A DNA stretch of 64,000 nt, from positions 2,068,501 through 2,132,500 of the forward strand of contig CP077096.1 of NCBI GenBank assembly GCA_014268975.2. Direction: 5' to 3'. The stretch is from Pseudomonas wayambapalatensis. Lineage in GTDB: Bacteria > Pseudomonadota > Gammaproteobacteria > Pseudomonadales > Pseudomonadaceae. The notes beneath the pieces were generated by a model, which was not told the DNA's origin, ran no database searches, and saw nothing but the letters and a program-made list of their open reading frames with translations. This document shows, in pieces, positions 25,339-33,490 of this stretch (positions are counted from its first letter, which is position 1; each line of letters begins with the position of its first letter). The translations under genes and the position numbers were made by a program.

Positions 25339-26781
25339 ATGACCAACCTGCTGTTGTACCAGCGCATTGCCCAGCAACTGGCCGATGACATCCGTCGCGG
25401 TGTCTACCAGCCAGGCGAGCGGGTGCCTTCCGTGCGCAAGATGAGCGCCCAGCTCAATGTCAGCCATGCCACGGTGCTGCAGGCCTACGCCAACCTCGAG
25501 GATCAGGGCCTGATTCGCGCCCGTCCGCAGTCTGGCTACTATGTCCACCAGACACCCGCCCTGACCGCGCAGACCCCGGATATCGCCCGGGTCGAACGCC
25601 CCGGGTTGGTTACCCGTGCCAGTATCATTCAGCAAGTGCTCACTGAAGCACGCCGCGATGGTGTTTTCCCTTTCGGGGCTGCTGTTCCGCATGTGGACTA
25701 CTTGCCGGTTCGAGCGCTGCACCAGCAGATCGCCAAGGTGACGCGGTTCCACAGCCCGCGTGCCTTCAGCTACATGTTCAGCCCGGGGTTCGAGCCGCTG
25801 CGTCGGCAGATCGCCATTCGCATGCGTGACGCTGGCGTGCTGGTCGACCCGCGCGAGGTGATCGTCACCCATGGCTGTGTCGACGCCCTGCAGATGGCGC
25901 TGCGCGTGTTGACGCGTCCTGGCGACCTGATCGCCGCAGAGTCACCGACCTACTATGGGCTTCTGCAGTTGGCGGACCTGCTGGGTCTGAAGGTGATCGA
26001 GATCCCCAGCGACCCGTCCACCGGCATCAGCCTCGAGGCGCTGCAACTGGCCGCCAACCAATGGTCGATCAAGGCCCTGGTGCTGACGGCGCGCCTGAGC
26101 AACCCTCTGGGCGGGACCATTCCCGAAGAGCGGCAGAAACAGTTGCTGCGCCTGGCGTCAGACTTCGATATCCAGATCGTCGAGGACGATATCTATGGCG
26201 AGCTGATGTTCGAGCAGGGGCGAACCAAGGCGCTGAAGGCGTTCGACCGGCTGGATCGGGTGATTTACTGTTCGAGTTTCTCCAAGACGCTGTCGCCAGG
26301 GGTGCGCGTCGGCTGGATGATTCCTGGGCGCTACCAGGACGAAATCCAGCGCCTGCAGACCTTCACCACGCATTCGGCCTGCAGTGTCACCCAGATGGGC
26401 GTGGCGGCCTATCTCGAGAACGGCGGCTACGACCGTCACCTGCGCTTCATCCGTCAGGAGTACCGCAAGAACCTCAGTGCCTATCAGCTGGCGGTGCAGC
26501 AGCACTTCCCGGAAGGCACGCAGATGACTCGGCCGACGGGTGGGTTCATTCTCTGGGTCAGCCTGCCGGGGCGAGTCAATACTCAGGAGCTGCATGTGCG
26601 GGCGCTGGAGCAGGGCATCAGCATCGCGCCTGGCCTGATCTTCAGCAACACCGAGCAATTCAATCACTGCATCCGCCTCAATTGCGGGATTCCCTGGAGC
26701 AAGGAGGCAGAGCGGGCGGTGATGACCTTGGGGTTGCTGGCCCAACAATTGTGTCGAGAGTCTGCTGTCTCGATTTTGTAG
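25339..26781 (+). CDS. MocR-type regulator: GntR DNA-binding domain fused to aminotransferase fold
   Basis: 480 residues. Residues 1-75 are a GntR winged helix (GERVPSVRKMSAQLNVSHATVLQAYANLEDQGLIRARPQSGYYV). Residues about 115-470 are a class I aminotransferase fold with the PLP lysine at about 316 (SSFSKTLSPGVRVGW) and the Asp/Tyr motif VEDDIYGEL. MocR proteins sense PLP or an amino compound and control amino acid or vitamin genes. The target cannot be read from context. The ATG at 25339 is the family start; the frame is open upstream but lacks coding character. Confidence 0.9.
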   Translation: MTNLLLYQRIAQQLADDIRRGVYQPGERVPSVRKMSAQLNVSHATVLQAYANLEDQGLIRARPQSGYYVHQTPALTAQTPDIARVERPGLVTRASIIQQVLTEARRDGVFPFGAAVPHVDYLPVRALHQQIAKVTRFHSPRAFSYMFSPGFEPLRRQIAIRMRDAGVLVDPREVIVTHGCVDALQMALRVLTRPGDLIAAESPTYYGLLQLADLLGLKVIEIPSDPSTGISLEALQLAANQWSIKALVLTARLSNPLGGTIPEERQKQLLRLASDFDIQIVEDDIYGELMFEQGRTKALKAFDRLDRVIYCSSFSKTLSPGVRVGWMIPGRYQDEIQRLQTFTTHSACSVTQMGVAAYLENGGYDRHLRFIRQEYRKNLSAYQLAVQQHFPEGTQMTRPTGGFILWVSLPGRVNTQELHVRALEQGISIAPGLIFSNTEQFNHCIRLNCGIPWSKEAERAVMTLGLLAQQLCRESAVSIL

Positions 26782-26826
26782 CTTGTCATAAGGGCAGGGA
26801 ACAGGGAGCATAAGCATTTTTATGCC

Positions 26827-27294
26827 ATGCTCTTGATGCCCATGAATGCGTTTCGCCCTACTGCCCTGATGCTGTGTCTTGCGCTGTCCTGGTTGCCGGG
26901 GGCATCTGTGCAGGCTGCGCAGACGCATGCAAAGAGCGAAGTGTCCCAGGGCAAGACCGCCAAGCAAGCGGTAAAAACCCCGGCGAAGGCGGCCAGCAAG
27001 CCGGCAAGCAAGCCTAAGCCAAAGAGCAAGCCGGTCAGCAAGCCACTGCCCAATCCCAAGCTCGATCTCAGCCTGCCGAGCGAGATGGTTAAGAACCTCA
27101 AGCCGGATATCGGCAATGCCCCGTTGACGCGCAAGCCCTTGCTGCCGTCGATGTTCCCCGACAAACCCGCATCCGATGACAGCCCGTTCCAGCTCAATGG
27201 CCGGCTGATCAGCAACGAGATGCAGCTGCAGTTGCGCAACGACAGTCGCCGTGATGTCGAGGGTGCTGCCATCGATTTCGAATTTCGCAACTGA
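26827..27294 (+). CDS. Secreted Lys/Pro/Ala-rich protein, unknown function
   Basis: Up to 155 residues. A hydrophobic signal (MNAFRPTALMLCLALSWLPG...VQAA) shows export; the true start may be the ATG at 26842 rather than 26827. A repetitive basic linker follows (KPASKPKPKSKPVSKP), of the kind that spans the periplasm or binds acidic polymers. The C-terminal third (FQLNGRLISNEMQLQLRNDS...DFEFRN) is a short beta-rich segment. No family is recognised by eye. Confidence 0.65.
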   Translation: MLLMPMNAFRPTALMLCLALSWLPGASVQAAQTHAKSEVSQGKTAKQAVKTPAKAASKPASKPKPKSKPVSKPLPNPKLDLSLPSEMVKNLKPDIGNAPLTRKPLLPSMFPDKPASDDSPFQLNGRLISNEMQLQLRNDSRRDVEGAAIDFEFRN

Positions 27295-27332
27295 CTACCG
27301 AGTCACTTCGGATTTCATCGGCTCGGTAATTT

Positions 27333-27346
27333 CAAACATATGTTTG
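27333..27346. promoter_or_regulatory. Perfect PsrA-like palindrome upstream of the YkgJ/START pair
   Basis: CAAAC-ATAT-GTTTG, extended to a 16-bp perfect palindrome TCAAACATATGTTTGA (27332-27347). It matches the PsrA consensus better than the site near etfB. It lies about 55 bp before the YkgJ gene. Confidence 0.65.
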
Positions 27347-27401
27347 AGCGGTTAGTATCCAGGGATGTCCGTCCCGTTCAGCTCCAGGGAGTCCAGTTGT
27401 C

Positions 27402-27656
27402 ATGAAATGCCGTGAGGGCTGCGGTGCCTGCTGCATTGCCCCGTCCATCAGTTCGCCGATCCCCGGCATGCCCCAGGGCAAGCCGGCGGGCGAGCGTTGC
27501 CTGCACCTGTCCGTGGACAATCTTTGCGCCTTGTTCGGCAAGCCTGAACGGCCAAAGGTCTGTGGCGGGTTCAAGGCGGAGGTGGATGTCTGCGGTAGCG
27601 ATCGCGACGATGCGATCAGGATCATTGGCTGGCTGGAGCAGATGACGGCGGCGTGA
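27402..27656 (+). CDS. YkgJ-family cysteine-cluster protein
   Basis: 84 residues. Conserved cysteines CREGCGACC near the N-terminus, then ERCLHLSVDNLCALFG and RPKVCGGFK, matching the zinc- or iron-binding YkgJ/CxxCxxCC family. The biochemical role is unknown. AGGGAG precedes the ATG. Probably co-transcribed with the START gene 28 bp downstream, under the PsrA-like palindrome. Confidence 0.88.
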   Translation: MKCREGCGACCIAPSISSPIPGMPQGKPAGERCLHLSVDNLCALFGKPERPKVCGGFKAEVDVCGSDRDDAIRIIGWLEQMTAA

Positions 27657-27684
27657 CGTTTGGATCTTCGACAAAAGGAACAAG

Positions 27685-28293
27685 ATGATGAGATCGATCA
27701 AGCGCGTTGTAATGCTGTGTGGCATGGGTGTCTTGCTGGCGCCGACGGCCTGGGCTGAGAATTGGCAGGTGGCCAAGGACGAGGAGGGTATCAAGGTGTC
27801 CCTCAGCGAGGTGGCGGGCTCCAAGTACAAGGCCTACCGCGGGGTGATCGTCATCAAGGCGCCGCTGGCCAAGGTCAAGGCGTTGCAGGAGGATGTAGTC
27901 GGCGCCTGCGCCTGGGTGCATGAGTGCAAGTCGCAGAAGTTGCTCAAGCATGAAGGTGACCAGAGCTGGACCTACACCCAATTCAATACGCCATGGCCGG
28001 TGACGCCGCGCGATTCGATCCTGCATGTCACCACGGTGCAGGAGGCTGATGGCAGCCTTACCCGCAAGCTCGAGGGTGAGCCGAAGTACCTGCCGGAGGA
28101 AAAGGGCTTTGTGCGTGTGGCGCAGGTCGAGGGCTTCTGGAAGCTGGTGCCCAAGGGTGACAGCACCGAGGTGACCTACCAGGTGCACACCGAGCCGGGT
28201 GGTAGCGTGCCTTCGTGGCTGGCCAACAAGTTCGTGGTGGATGCGCCGTTCAATACGCTGAAGGGCTTGCGTGAGCGGGCCGAGAAGAACTGA
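27685..28293 (+). CDS. Secreted START-domain (lipid-binding) protein
   Basis: 202 residues with a signal peptide (1-25, cut after AWA-E). The mature part has the START/SRPBCC pattern: YKAYRGVIVIKAPLAKV, HECKSQKLLKHEGDQSW, TPWPVTPRDSILHVT and GFWKLVPKGDSTEVTYQVHTEPGG, ending with a long helix. Such proteins hold a lipid or other hydrophobic ligand in a helix-grip cavity. AAAGGAA stands before the first of two ATGs. The PsrA-like site upstream fits a role in lipid handling, by inference. Confidence 0.87.
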   Translation: MMRSIKRVVMLCGMGVLLAPTAWAENWQVAKDEEGIKVSLSEVAGSKYKAYRGVIVIKAPLAKVKALQEDVVGACAWVHECKSQKLLKHEGDQSWTYTQFNTPWPVTPRDSILHVTTVQEADGSLTRKLEGEPKYLPEEKGFVRVAQVEGFWKLVPKGDSTEVTYQVHTEPGGSVPSWLANKFVVDAPFNTLKGLRERAEKN

Positions 28294-28318
28294 GGTTCTT
28301 TCGTCTAATGGCCCAATG

Positions 28319-28345
28319 AAAAAGGCTGCCCGAGGGCAGCCTTTT
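28319..28345. terminator. Bidirectional intrinsic terminator
   Basis: AAAAAGGCTGCC / GGGCAGCCTTTTT with a 3-base loop, between the convergent START and gltA genes. Confidence 0.93.
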
Positions 28346-28364
28346 TGCGTCCAGCCTGGGCGGC

Positions 28365-29654
28365 TTACTTGCGGTCTTTCAGTGCGGTGATGTCGCGCTG
28401 CGGCTCGCCGGTGTACAGCTGGCGCGGACGGCCGATCTTGTATGGGCCAGAGAGCATTTCCTTCCAGTGCGAGATCCAGCCCACGGTACGTGCCAGGGCG
28501 AAGATCACGGTGAACATGCTGGTTGGAATGCCGATCGCCTTGAGGATGATCCCCGAGTAGAAGTCGACGTTCGGGTACAGCGAGCGCTCGATGAAGTACG
28601 GATCGGTCAGGGCGATCTCTTCCAGGCGCATCGCCAGTTCCAGTTGCGGGTCGTCCTTGATGCCCAGCTCGCGCAGGACTTCGTCGCAGGTCTGCTTCAT
28701 CACGGTGGCGCGCGGGTCGCGGTTCTTGTAGACGCGGTGACCGAAGCCCATCAGCTTGAACGGATCGTTCTTGTCCTTGGCCTTGGCGATGAACTTGTCG
28801 ATGTTCGAGACATCGCCGATTTCATCGAGCATGGTCAGGACCGCTTCGTTCGCGCCGCCGTGGGCAGGGCCCCACAGTGCAGCGATACCGGCGGCGATAC
28901 AGGCGAACGGGTTGGCACCCGAGGAGCCGGCCAGGCGCACGGTGGAGGTGGAGGCGTTCTGCTCGTGGTCGGCATGGAGGATGAAGATCCGGTCCATCGC
29001 CTTGGCCAGCACCGGGCTGATCGGTTTGATCTCGCACGGGGTGTTGAACATCATGTGCAGGAAGTTTTCTGCGTACGACAGGTCGTTGCGCGGGTACATC
29101 ATGGGCTGGCCCATGGAGTACTTGTACACCATCGCTGCCAGCGTCGGCATCTTCGCGACCAGGCGCACGGCGGAGATTTCGCGGTGCTGCGGGTTATTGA
29201 TGTCCAGCGAGTCGTGATAGAACGCCGACAGGGCGCCGACCACGCCACACATGACGGCCATCGGGTGGGCGTCGCGGCGGAAGCCGTTGAAGAAGGACTT
29301 CAGCTGCTCGTGGACCATGGTGTGGTTCTTCACGGTGCTGACGAACTGGGCTTTCTGCTCTGCGTTCGGCAGTTCGCCGTTGAGCAGCAGATAGCAGGTT
29401 TCCAGGTAGTCCGATTGCTCGGCGAGCTGTTCGATCGGGTAGCCGCGGTGCAGCAGCACGCCCTTGTCGCCGTCGATGTAGGTGATCTTCGACTCGCACG
29501 AGGCGGTCGCCATGAAACCAGGGTCGAAGGTGAAGTGACCGGATGCCCCCAACCCGCGGACGTCGATAACATCGGGACCAACGGTGCCGGTTAAAATGGG
29601 CAGCTCTACGGGGGCTGCGCCCTCGATGACCAACTGCGCTTTTTTGTCAGCCAT
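28365..29654 (-). CDS. gltA: Citrate synthase
   Basis: 429 residues, the length of hexameric Gram-negative type II citrate synthase. Catalytic residues are in [31 protein letters not shown] and [14 protein letters not shown]. It condenses acetyl-CoA and oxaloacetate at the entry of the TCA cycle. Transcribed away from sdhCDAB from its own sigma-70 promoter. AGGAGGCC precedes the ATG. Confidence 0.98.
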   Translation of the reverse strand: MADKKAQLVIEGAAPVELPILTGTVGPDVIDVRGLGASGHFTFDPGFMATASCESKITYIDGDKGVLLHRGYPIEQLAEQSDYLETCYLLLNGELPNAEQKAQFVSTVKNHTMVHEQLKSFFNGFRRDAHPMAVMCGVVGALSAFYHDSLDINNPQHREISAVRLVAKMPTLAAMVYKYSMGQPMMYPRNDLSYAENFLHMMFNTPCEIKPISPVLAKAMDRIFILHADHEQNASTSTVRLAGSSGANPFACIAAGIAALWGPAHGGANEAVLTMLDEIGDVSNIDKFIAKAKDKNDPFKLMGFGHRVYKNRDPRATVMKQTCDEVLRELGIKDDPQLELAMRLEEIALTDPYFIERSLYPNVDFYSGIILKAIGIPTSMFTVIFALARTVGWISHWKEMLSGPYKIGRPRQLYTGEPQRDITALKDRK

Positions 29655-29712
29655 GTGGCCTCCTATTAATGCTTGAAATCATCAGACAGACCCCCCACGC
29701 AGGGCCCGCACC

Positions 29713-29740
29713 ACTATAGAGGGATAAATTCGAATGTCAA
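29713..29740 (-). promoter_or_regulatory. gltA promoter
   Basis: On the minus strand TTGACA (29740-29735), 16-bp spacer, TATAGT (29718-29713), about 60 bp before the gltA start. This is a strong sigma-70 match. Confidence 0.75.
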
Positions 29741-29854
29741 TTTGCCTAAAGGCTGGTTGAAACGCCCTCCAAGCCCATGATTTTCACGAAATTGCCGCCC
29801 ATTTACGCCTTTTGTTCGCTAAAGGCAATGCGCTATTCGGGCGAGCCCCTCACG

Positions 29855-29883
29855 TTGTCATAAGCAGCCTAACTGTCTATACT
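29855..29883 (+). promoter_or_regulatory. sdh operon promoter
   Basis: TTGTCA (29855-29860), 17-bp spacer, TATACT (29878-29883). It lies 122 bp before sdhC, so the transcript has a leader of about 115 bases. The gltA-sdhC gap (29655-30005) contains no gene. Confidence 0.7.
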
Positions 29884-30005
29884 CGGCAGCCGACTCCCAG
29901 GGGCTTTCCAGCCCGCCCTGCTGGGTGTCGTGTTCTCTTCGGTGGTGGGTACCTGACCAGTACACTTACCAACAACTTTGCCCTGTTCGCTAGGGGCTCT
30001 TCAGT

Positions 30006-30392
30006 GTGAAAAAAGCCGTGAAAAGCCAACGACCTGTAAACCTAGACCTAAGGACCATCAAACTCCCGATCACCGCGTACACGTCCATTCTTCACCGTAT
30101 TTCCGGCGTCATCCTGTTCCTCGGCCTTGCCATCATGCTGTACGCATTGGGCAAGTCGCTGGGTTCCGAGGAAGGCTTTGCCGAGGTGAAGGCGTGTCTG
30201 ACCAGTCCGCTGGCCAAACTGGTGACCTGGGGCCTGCTGTCCGGCCTGCTGTATCACCTCGTCGCAGGTGTTCGCCACCTGATCATGGACATGGGTGTCG
30301 GTGAGACGCTGGAAGGCGGCAAGCTGGGCTCGAAAATCGTGATCGTCATCTCCGTGGTGCTGATCGTTCTGGCGGGAGTTTGGGTATGGTAA
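30006..30392 (+). CDS. sdhC: Succinate dehydrogenase cytochrome b556 subunit
   Basis: 128 residues with a GTG start. Three membrane helices (about 27-49, 65-90, 105-127). The N-terminal RPVNLDL and SILHRISGVILF motif and the haem ligand His in LLYHLVAGVRHLIMD are present. Anchors the SdhAB dimer and binds ubiquinone and haem b. Overlaps sdhD by 7 bp. Confidence 0.95.
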   Translation: MKKAVKSQRPVNLDLRTIKLPITAYTSILHRISGVILFLGLAIMLYALGKSLGSEEGFAEVKACLTSPLAKLVTWGLLSGLLYHLVAGVRHLIMDMGVGETLEGGKLGSKIVIVISVVLIVLAGVWVW

Positions 30393-30754
30393 CTAATGTC
30401 ACGAACCTGTCGCGTTCGGGCCTCTATGACTGGATGGCGCAGCGCGTCTCGGCGGTCGTTCTCGCGGCTTACTTCATCTTCCTGATCGGCTACCTCGCGA
30501 TCCACCCGGGCATCGACTATGCCCAGTGGCACGCTCTGTTCTCCAACAACGCGATGCGGATCTTCAGTCTGCTGGCACTTGTCGCGCTGGGCGCTCACGC
30601 CTGGGTCGGCATGTGGACCATCGCCACCGACTACCTGACGCCGATGTCGTTCGGCAAGTCGGCGACTGCGATTCGTTTCCTGTTCCAGGCGGTATGCGGC
30701 GTTGCGATGTTCGCTTACTTCGTCTGGGGTGTGCAGATTCTCTGGGGTATCTGA
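30386..30754 (+). CDS. sdhD: Succinate dehydrogenase membrane anchor subunit
   Basis: 122 residues, three membrane helices. Family features: SGLYDWMAQRVSAVVLAAY and the haem ligand region ALGAHAWVGMWTIATDYL. The ATG at 30386 overlaps the end of sdhC. Confidence 0.95.
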   Translation: MVTNVTNLSRSGLYDWMAQRVSAVVLAAYFIFLIGYLAIHPGIDYAQWHALFSNNAMRIFSLLALVALGAHAWVGMWTIATDYLTPMSFGKSATAIRFLFQAVCGVAMFAYFVWGVQILWGI

Positions 30755-30757
30755 TTC

Positions 30758-32530
30758 ATGGCTAACATTCCAACCATTTCCTTCGACGCCATCATCATCG
30801 GTGGCGGCGGTGCGGGCATGCGCGCCGCACTGCAGCTGGCTCAAGGCGGCCACAAGACCGCAGTAGTCACCAAGGTGTTCCCGACCCGTTCGCACACCGT
30901 TTCCGCCCAGGGCGGCATCACCTGTGCCATCGCTTCGGCCGACCCGAACGACGACTGGCGCTGGCACATGTACGATACCGTCAAGGGTTCCGACTACATC
31001 GGTGACCAGGACGCTATCGAATACATGTGTCAGGAAGGCCCGGCTGCGGTCTTCGAGCTGGACCACATGGGCCTGCCGTTCTCCCGTACCGAAACTGGCC
31101 GTATCTACCAGCGTCCGTTCGGTGGCCAGTCCAAGGACTTCGGCAAGGGCGGCCAGGCCGCGCGTACTTGCGCCGCGTCCGACCGTACCGGCCACGCCCT
31201 GCTGCACACCCTCTATCAGGGCAACCTGAAGGCGGGCACCACCTTCCTCAACGAGTACTACGCCGTTGACCTGGTCAAGAACCAGGACGGCGCTTTCGTC
31301 GGTGTGATCGCGATCTGCATCGAAACCGGCGAAACCATGTACATCAAGTCCAAGGCCACCGTTCTGGCCACTGGCGGTGCGGGCCGTATCTACGCTTCCA
31401 CCACCAACGCCCTGATCAACACCGGTGACGGTATCGGCATGGCCCTGCGTGCAGGCGTACCGGTACAGGACATCGAGATGTGGCAGTTCCACCCGACCGG
31501 CATCGCCGGCGCCGGTGTACTGGTCACCGAGGGTTGCCGCGGTGAGGGTGGCTACCTGATCAACGCCCACGGCGAGCGCTTCATGGAGCGTTACGCGCCG
31601 AACGCGAAGGACCTGGCTGGCCGCGACGTGGTCGCCCGTTCCATGGTCAAGGAAATCATCGCCGGCAACGGCGTGGGCCCGAACAAGGACCACGTACTGC
31701 TGAAGCTGGACCACCTGGGCGAGGAAGTGCTGCACAGCCGCCTGCCAGGTATCTGCGAACTGTCCAAGACCTTCGCCCACGTCGACCCGGTGGTCGCGCC
31801 GGTTCCGGTCGTACCGACCTGCCACTACATGATGGGCGGCGTTGCCACCAACATTCATGGCCAGGCCATCACCATGGACGCCGAAGGCAAGGATCAAATC
31901 ATCCCAGGCCTGTTCGCTGTGGGTGAAGTGGCGTGCGTATCGGTTCACGGTGCCAACCGCCTGGGCGGCAACTCGTTGCTCGACCTGGTGGTCTTCGGTC
32001 GCGCTGCCGGCCTGCACCTGGAAAAAGCACTGAGCGACGGCGTCGAGTACCGCGACGCGAGCGACACCGATGTCGACGTTGCCCTGAACCGCCTGAACAA
32101 GCTCAACGAGCGTACCACTGGCGAAGACGTTGCAAGCCTCAAGCGCGAGCTGCAGAGCTGCATGCAGAACTACTTCGGTGTATTCCGTACTGGCGAATAC
32201 ATGCAGAAGGGTATCGAGCAGCTGGCCGGCCTGCGTGACCGCATTGCCAACGTCAAGATCAACGACAAGTCCCAGGCCTTCAACACCGCGCGTATCGAAG
32301 CGCTGGAGCTGCAGAACCTGCTGGAAGTTGCCGAAGCGACCGCCATCGCGGCCGAAGCCCGTAAAGAGTCCCGCGGCGCTCACGCCCGTGAAGACTTCGA
32401 AGACCGTGATGACGAGAACTGGCTGTGCCACACCCTGTACTACCCGGGTGAGAAGCGCGTTGCCAAGCGCGGCGTCAACTTTGCGCCGAAGACAGTTCCT
32501 GCCTTCGAACCAAAAGTCCGGACTTACTAA
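30758..32530 (+). CDS. sdhA: Succinate dehydrogenase flavoprotein subunit
   Basis: 590 residues. FAD binding at [13 protein letters not shown]; the covalent FAD is on His46 in [10 protein letters not shown]. Active-site segments [18 protein letters not shown] and the Arg in RDVVARSM are present. Oxidises succinate to fumarate and feeds electrons to SdhB. Three bases separate it from sdhD. Confidence 0.98.
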   Translation: MANIPTISFDAIIIGGGGAGMRAALQLAQGGHKTAVVTKVFPTRSHTVSAQGGITCAIASADPNDDWRWHMYDTVKGSDYIGDQDAIEYMCQEGPAAVFELDHMGLPFSRTETGRIYQRPFGGQSKDFGKGGQAARTCAASDRTGHALLHTLYQGNLKAGTTFLNEYYAVDLVKNQDGAFVGVIAICIETGETMYIKSKATVLATGGAGRIYASTTNALINTGDGIGMALRAGVPVQDIEMWQFHPTGIAGAGVLVTEGCRGEGGYLINAHGERFMERYAPNAKDLAGRDVVARSMVKEIIAGNGVGPNKDHVLLKLDHLGEEVLHSRLPGICELSKTFAHVDPVVAPVPVVPTCHYMMGGVATNIHGQAITMDAEGKDQIIPGLFAVGEVACVSVHGANRLGGNSLLDLVVFGRAAGLHLEKALSDGVEYRDASDTDVDVALNRLNKLNERTTGEDVASLKRELQSCMQNYFGVFRTGEYMQKGIEQLAGLRDRIANVKINDKSQAFNTARIEALELQNLLEVAEATAIAAEARKESRGAHAREDFEDRDDENWLCHTLYYPGEKRVAKRGVNFAPKTVPAFEPKVRTY

Positions 32531-32541
32531 GGGTGGCCGCT

Positions 32542-33246
32542 ATGTTGAAAGTCGAAGTTTATCGTTACAACCCGGACACCGACTCGGCGCCCAAGATGGA
32601 GTCGTTCGACGTCGATACCGGTGGCAAGGACCTGATGGTGCTGGACGTACTGGCACTGATCAAGGAGAAGGACGAGGGCTTCTCGTACCGTCGCTCCTGC
32701 CGTGAAGGCGTTTGCGGTTCCGATGGCATGAACATGAACGGCAAGAACGGCCTGGCCTGCATCACCCCGCTGTCGGGTGTGGTCAAGGGCAACAAGCTGG
32801 TCCTGCGTCCGCTGCCAGGTTTGCCAGTCATTCGTGACCTGGTCGTCGATATGAGCATCTTCTACAAGCAGTACGAGAAGGTGAAGCCATTCCTGCAGAA
32901 CGACACCCCGGCTCCGGCCATCGAGCGTCTGCAGTCGCCGGAAGATCGCGACAAGCTGGACGGTCTGTACGAGTGCATCCTGTGCGCTTGCTGCTCGACC
33001 TCCTGCCCATCGTTCTGGTGGAACCCGGACAAGTTCCTGGGCCCCGCCGCGTTGCTGCAGGCCTATCGTTTCCTGGCCGACAGCCGTGACACCAAGACGC
33101 AAGAGCGTCTGGCGTCGCTGGATGACCCGTTCAGCGTATTCCGCTGCCGCGGGATCATGAACTGCGTGAACGTCTGCCCGAAGGGTCTGAACCCGACCAA
33201 GGCGATCGGCCACGTACGTAACATGCTGCTGCAAAGCGGCACCTGA
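32542..33246 (+). CDS. sdhB: Succinate dehydrogenase iron-sulfur subunit
   Basis: 234 residues from the ATG at 32542 (MLKVEVYRYNPD); AAGGGTGG precedes it, and an in-frame GTG 9 bp upstream overlaps that ribosome-binding site, so it is rejected. [2Fe-2S]: SCREGVCGSDGMNMNGKNGLAC. [4Fe-4S]: CILCACCSTSCPS. [3Fe-4S]: CRGIMNCVNVCPKGLNP. A 244-bp gap with G/C-rich stems follows before sucA. Confidence 0.97.
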   Translation: MLKVEVYRYNPDTDSAPKMESFDVDTGGKDLMVLDVLALIKEKDEGFSYRRSCREGVCGSDGMNMNGKNGLACITPLSGVVKGNKLVLRPLPGLPVIRDLVVDMSIFYKQYEKVKPFLQNDTPAPAIERLQSPEDRDKLDGLYECILCACCSTSCPSFWWNPDKFLGPAALLQAYRFLADSRDTKTQERLASLDDPFSVFRCRGIMNCVNVCPKGLNPTKAIGHVRNMLLQSGT

Positions 33247-33490
33247 TTCGAAAATGTTGCACCAGCAGTAAGCCGAAGCGCGGGTGGTGAGCCCGCGCCG
33301 AGGTAAAACCCGAGCAAGGGCACAAAAAGCCCGCGCTCATTACCTATGAAGATATGAGACCAGCAGGGGCTTCCGGGCTGGTACCCGGAAAATCTGCAGG
33401 ATCCAGGTGGCGTGGTTAGTCGCTGTGTTCGGACTTTTCCAGGTTTGCGTGGCTCTTGCCGATCCGTCCCCTAACCGAGGGTGACCAAGC

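Noticed and set aside
30254..32431. Open frame of about 725 codons on the minus strand
   Set aside because: Antisense to sdhCDA, same cause.
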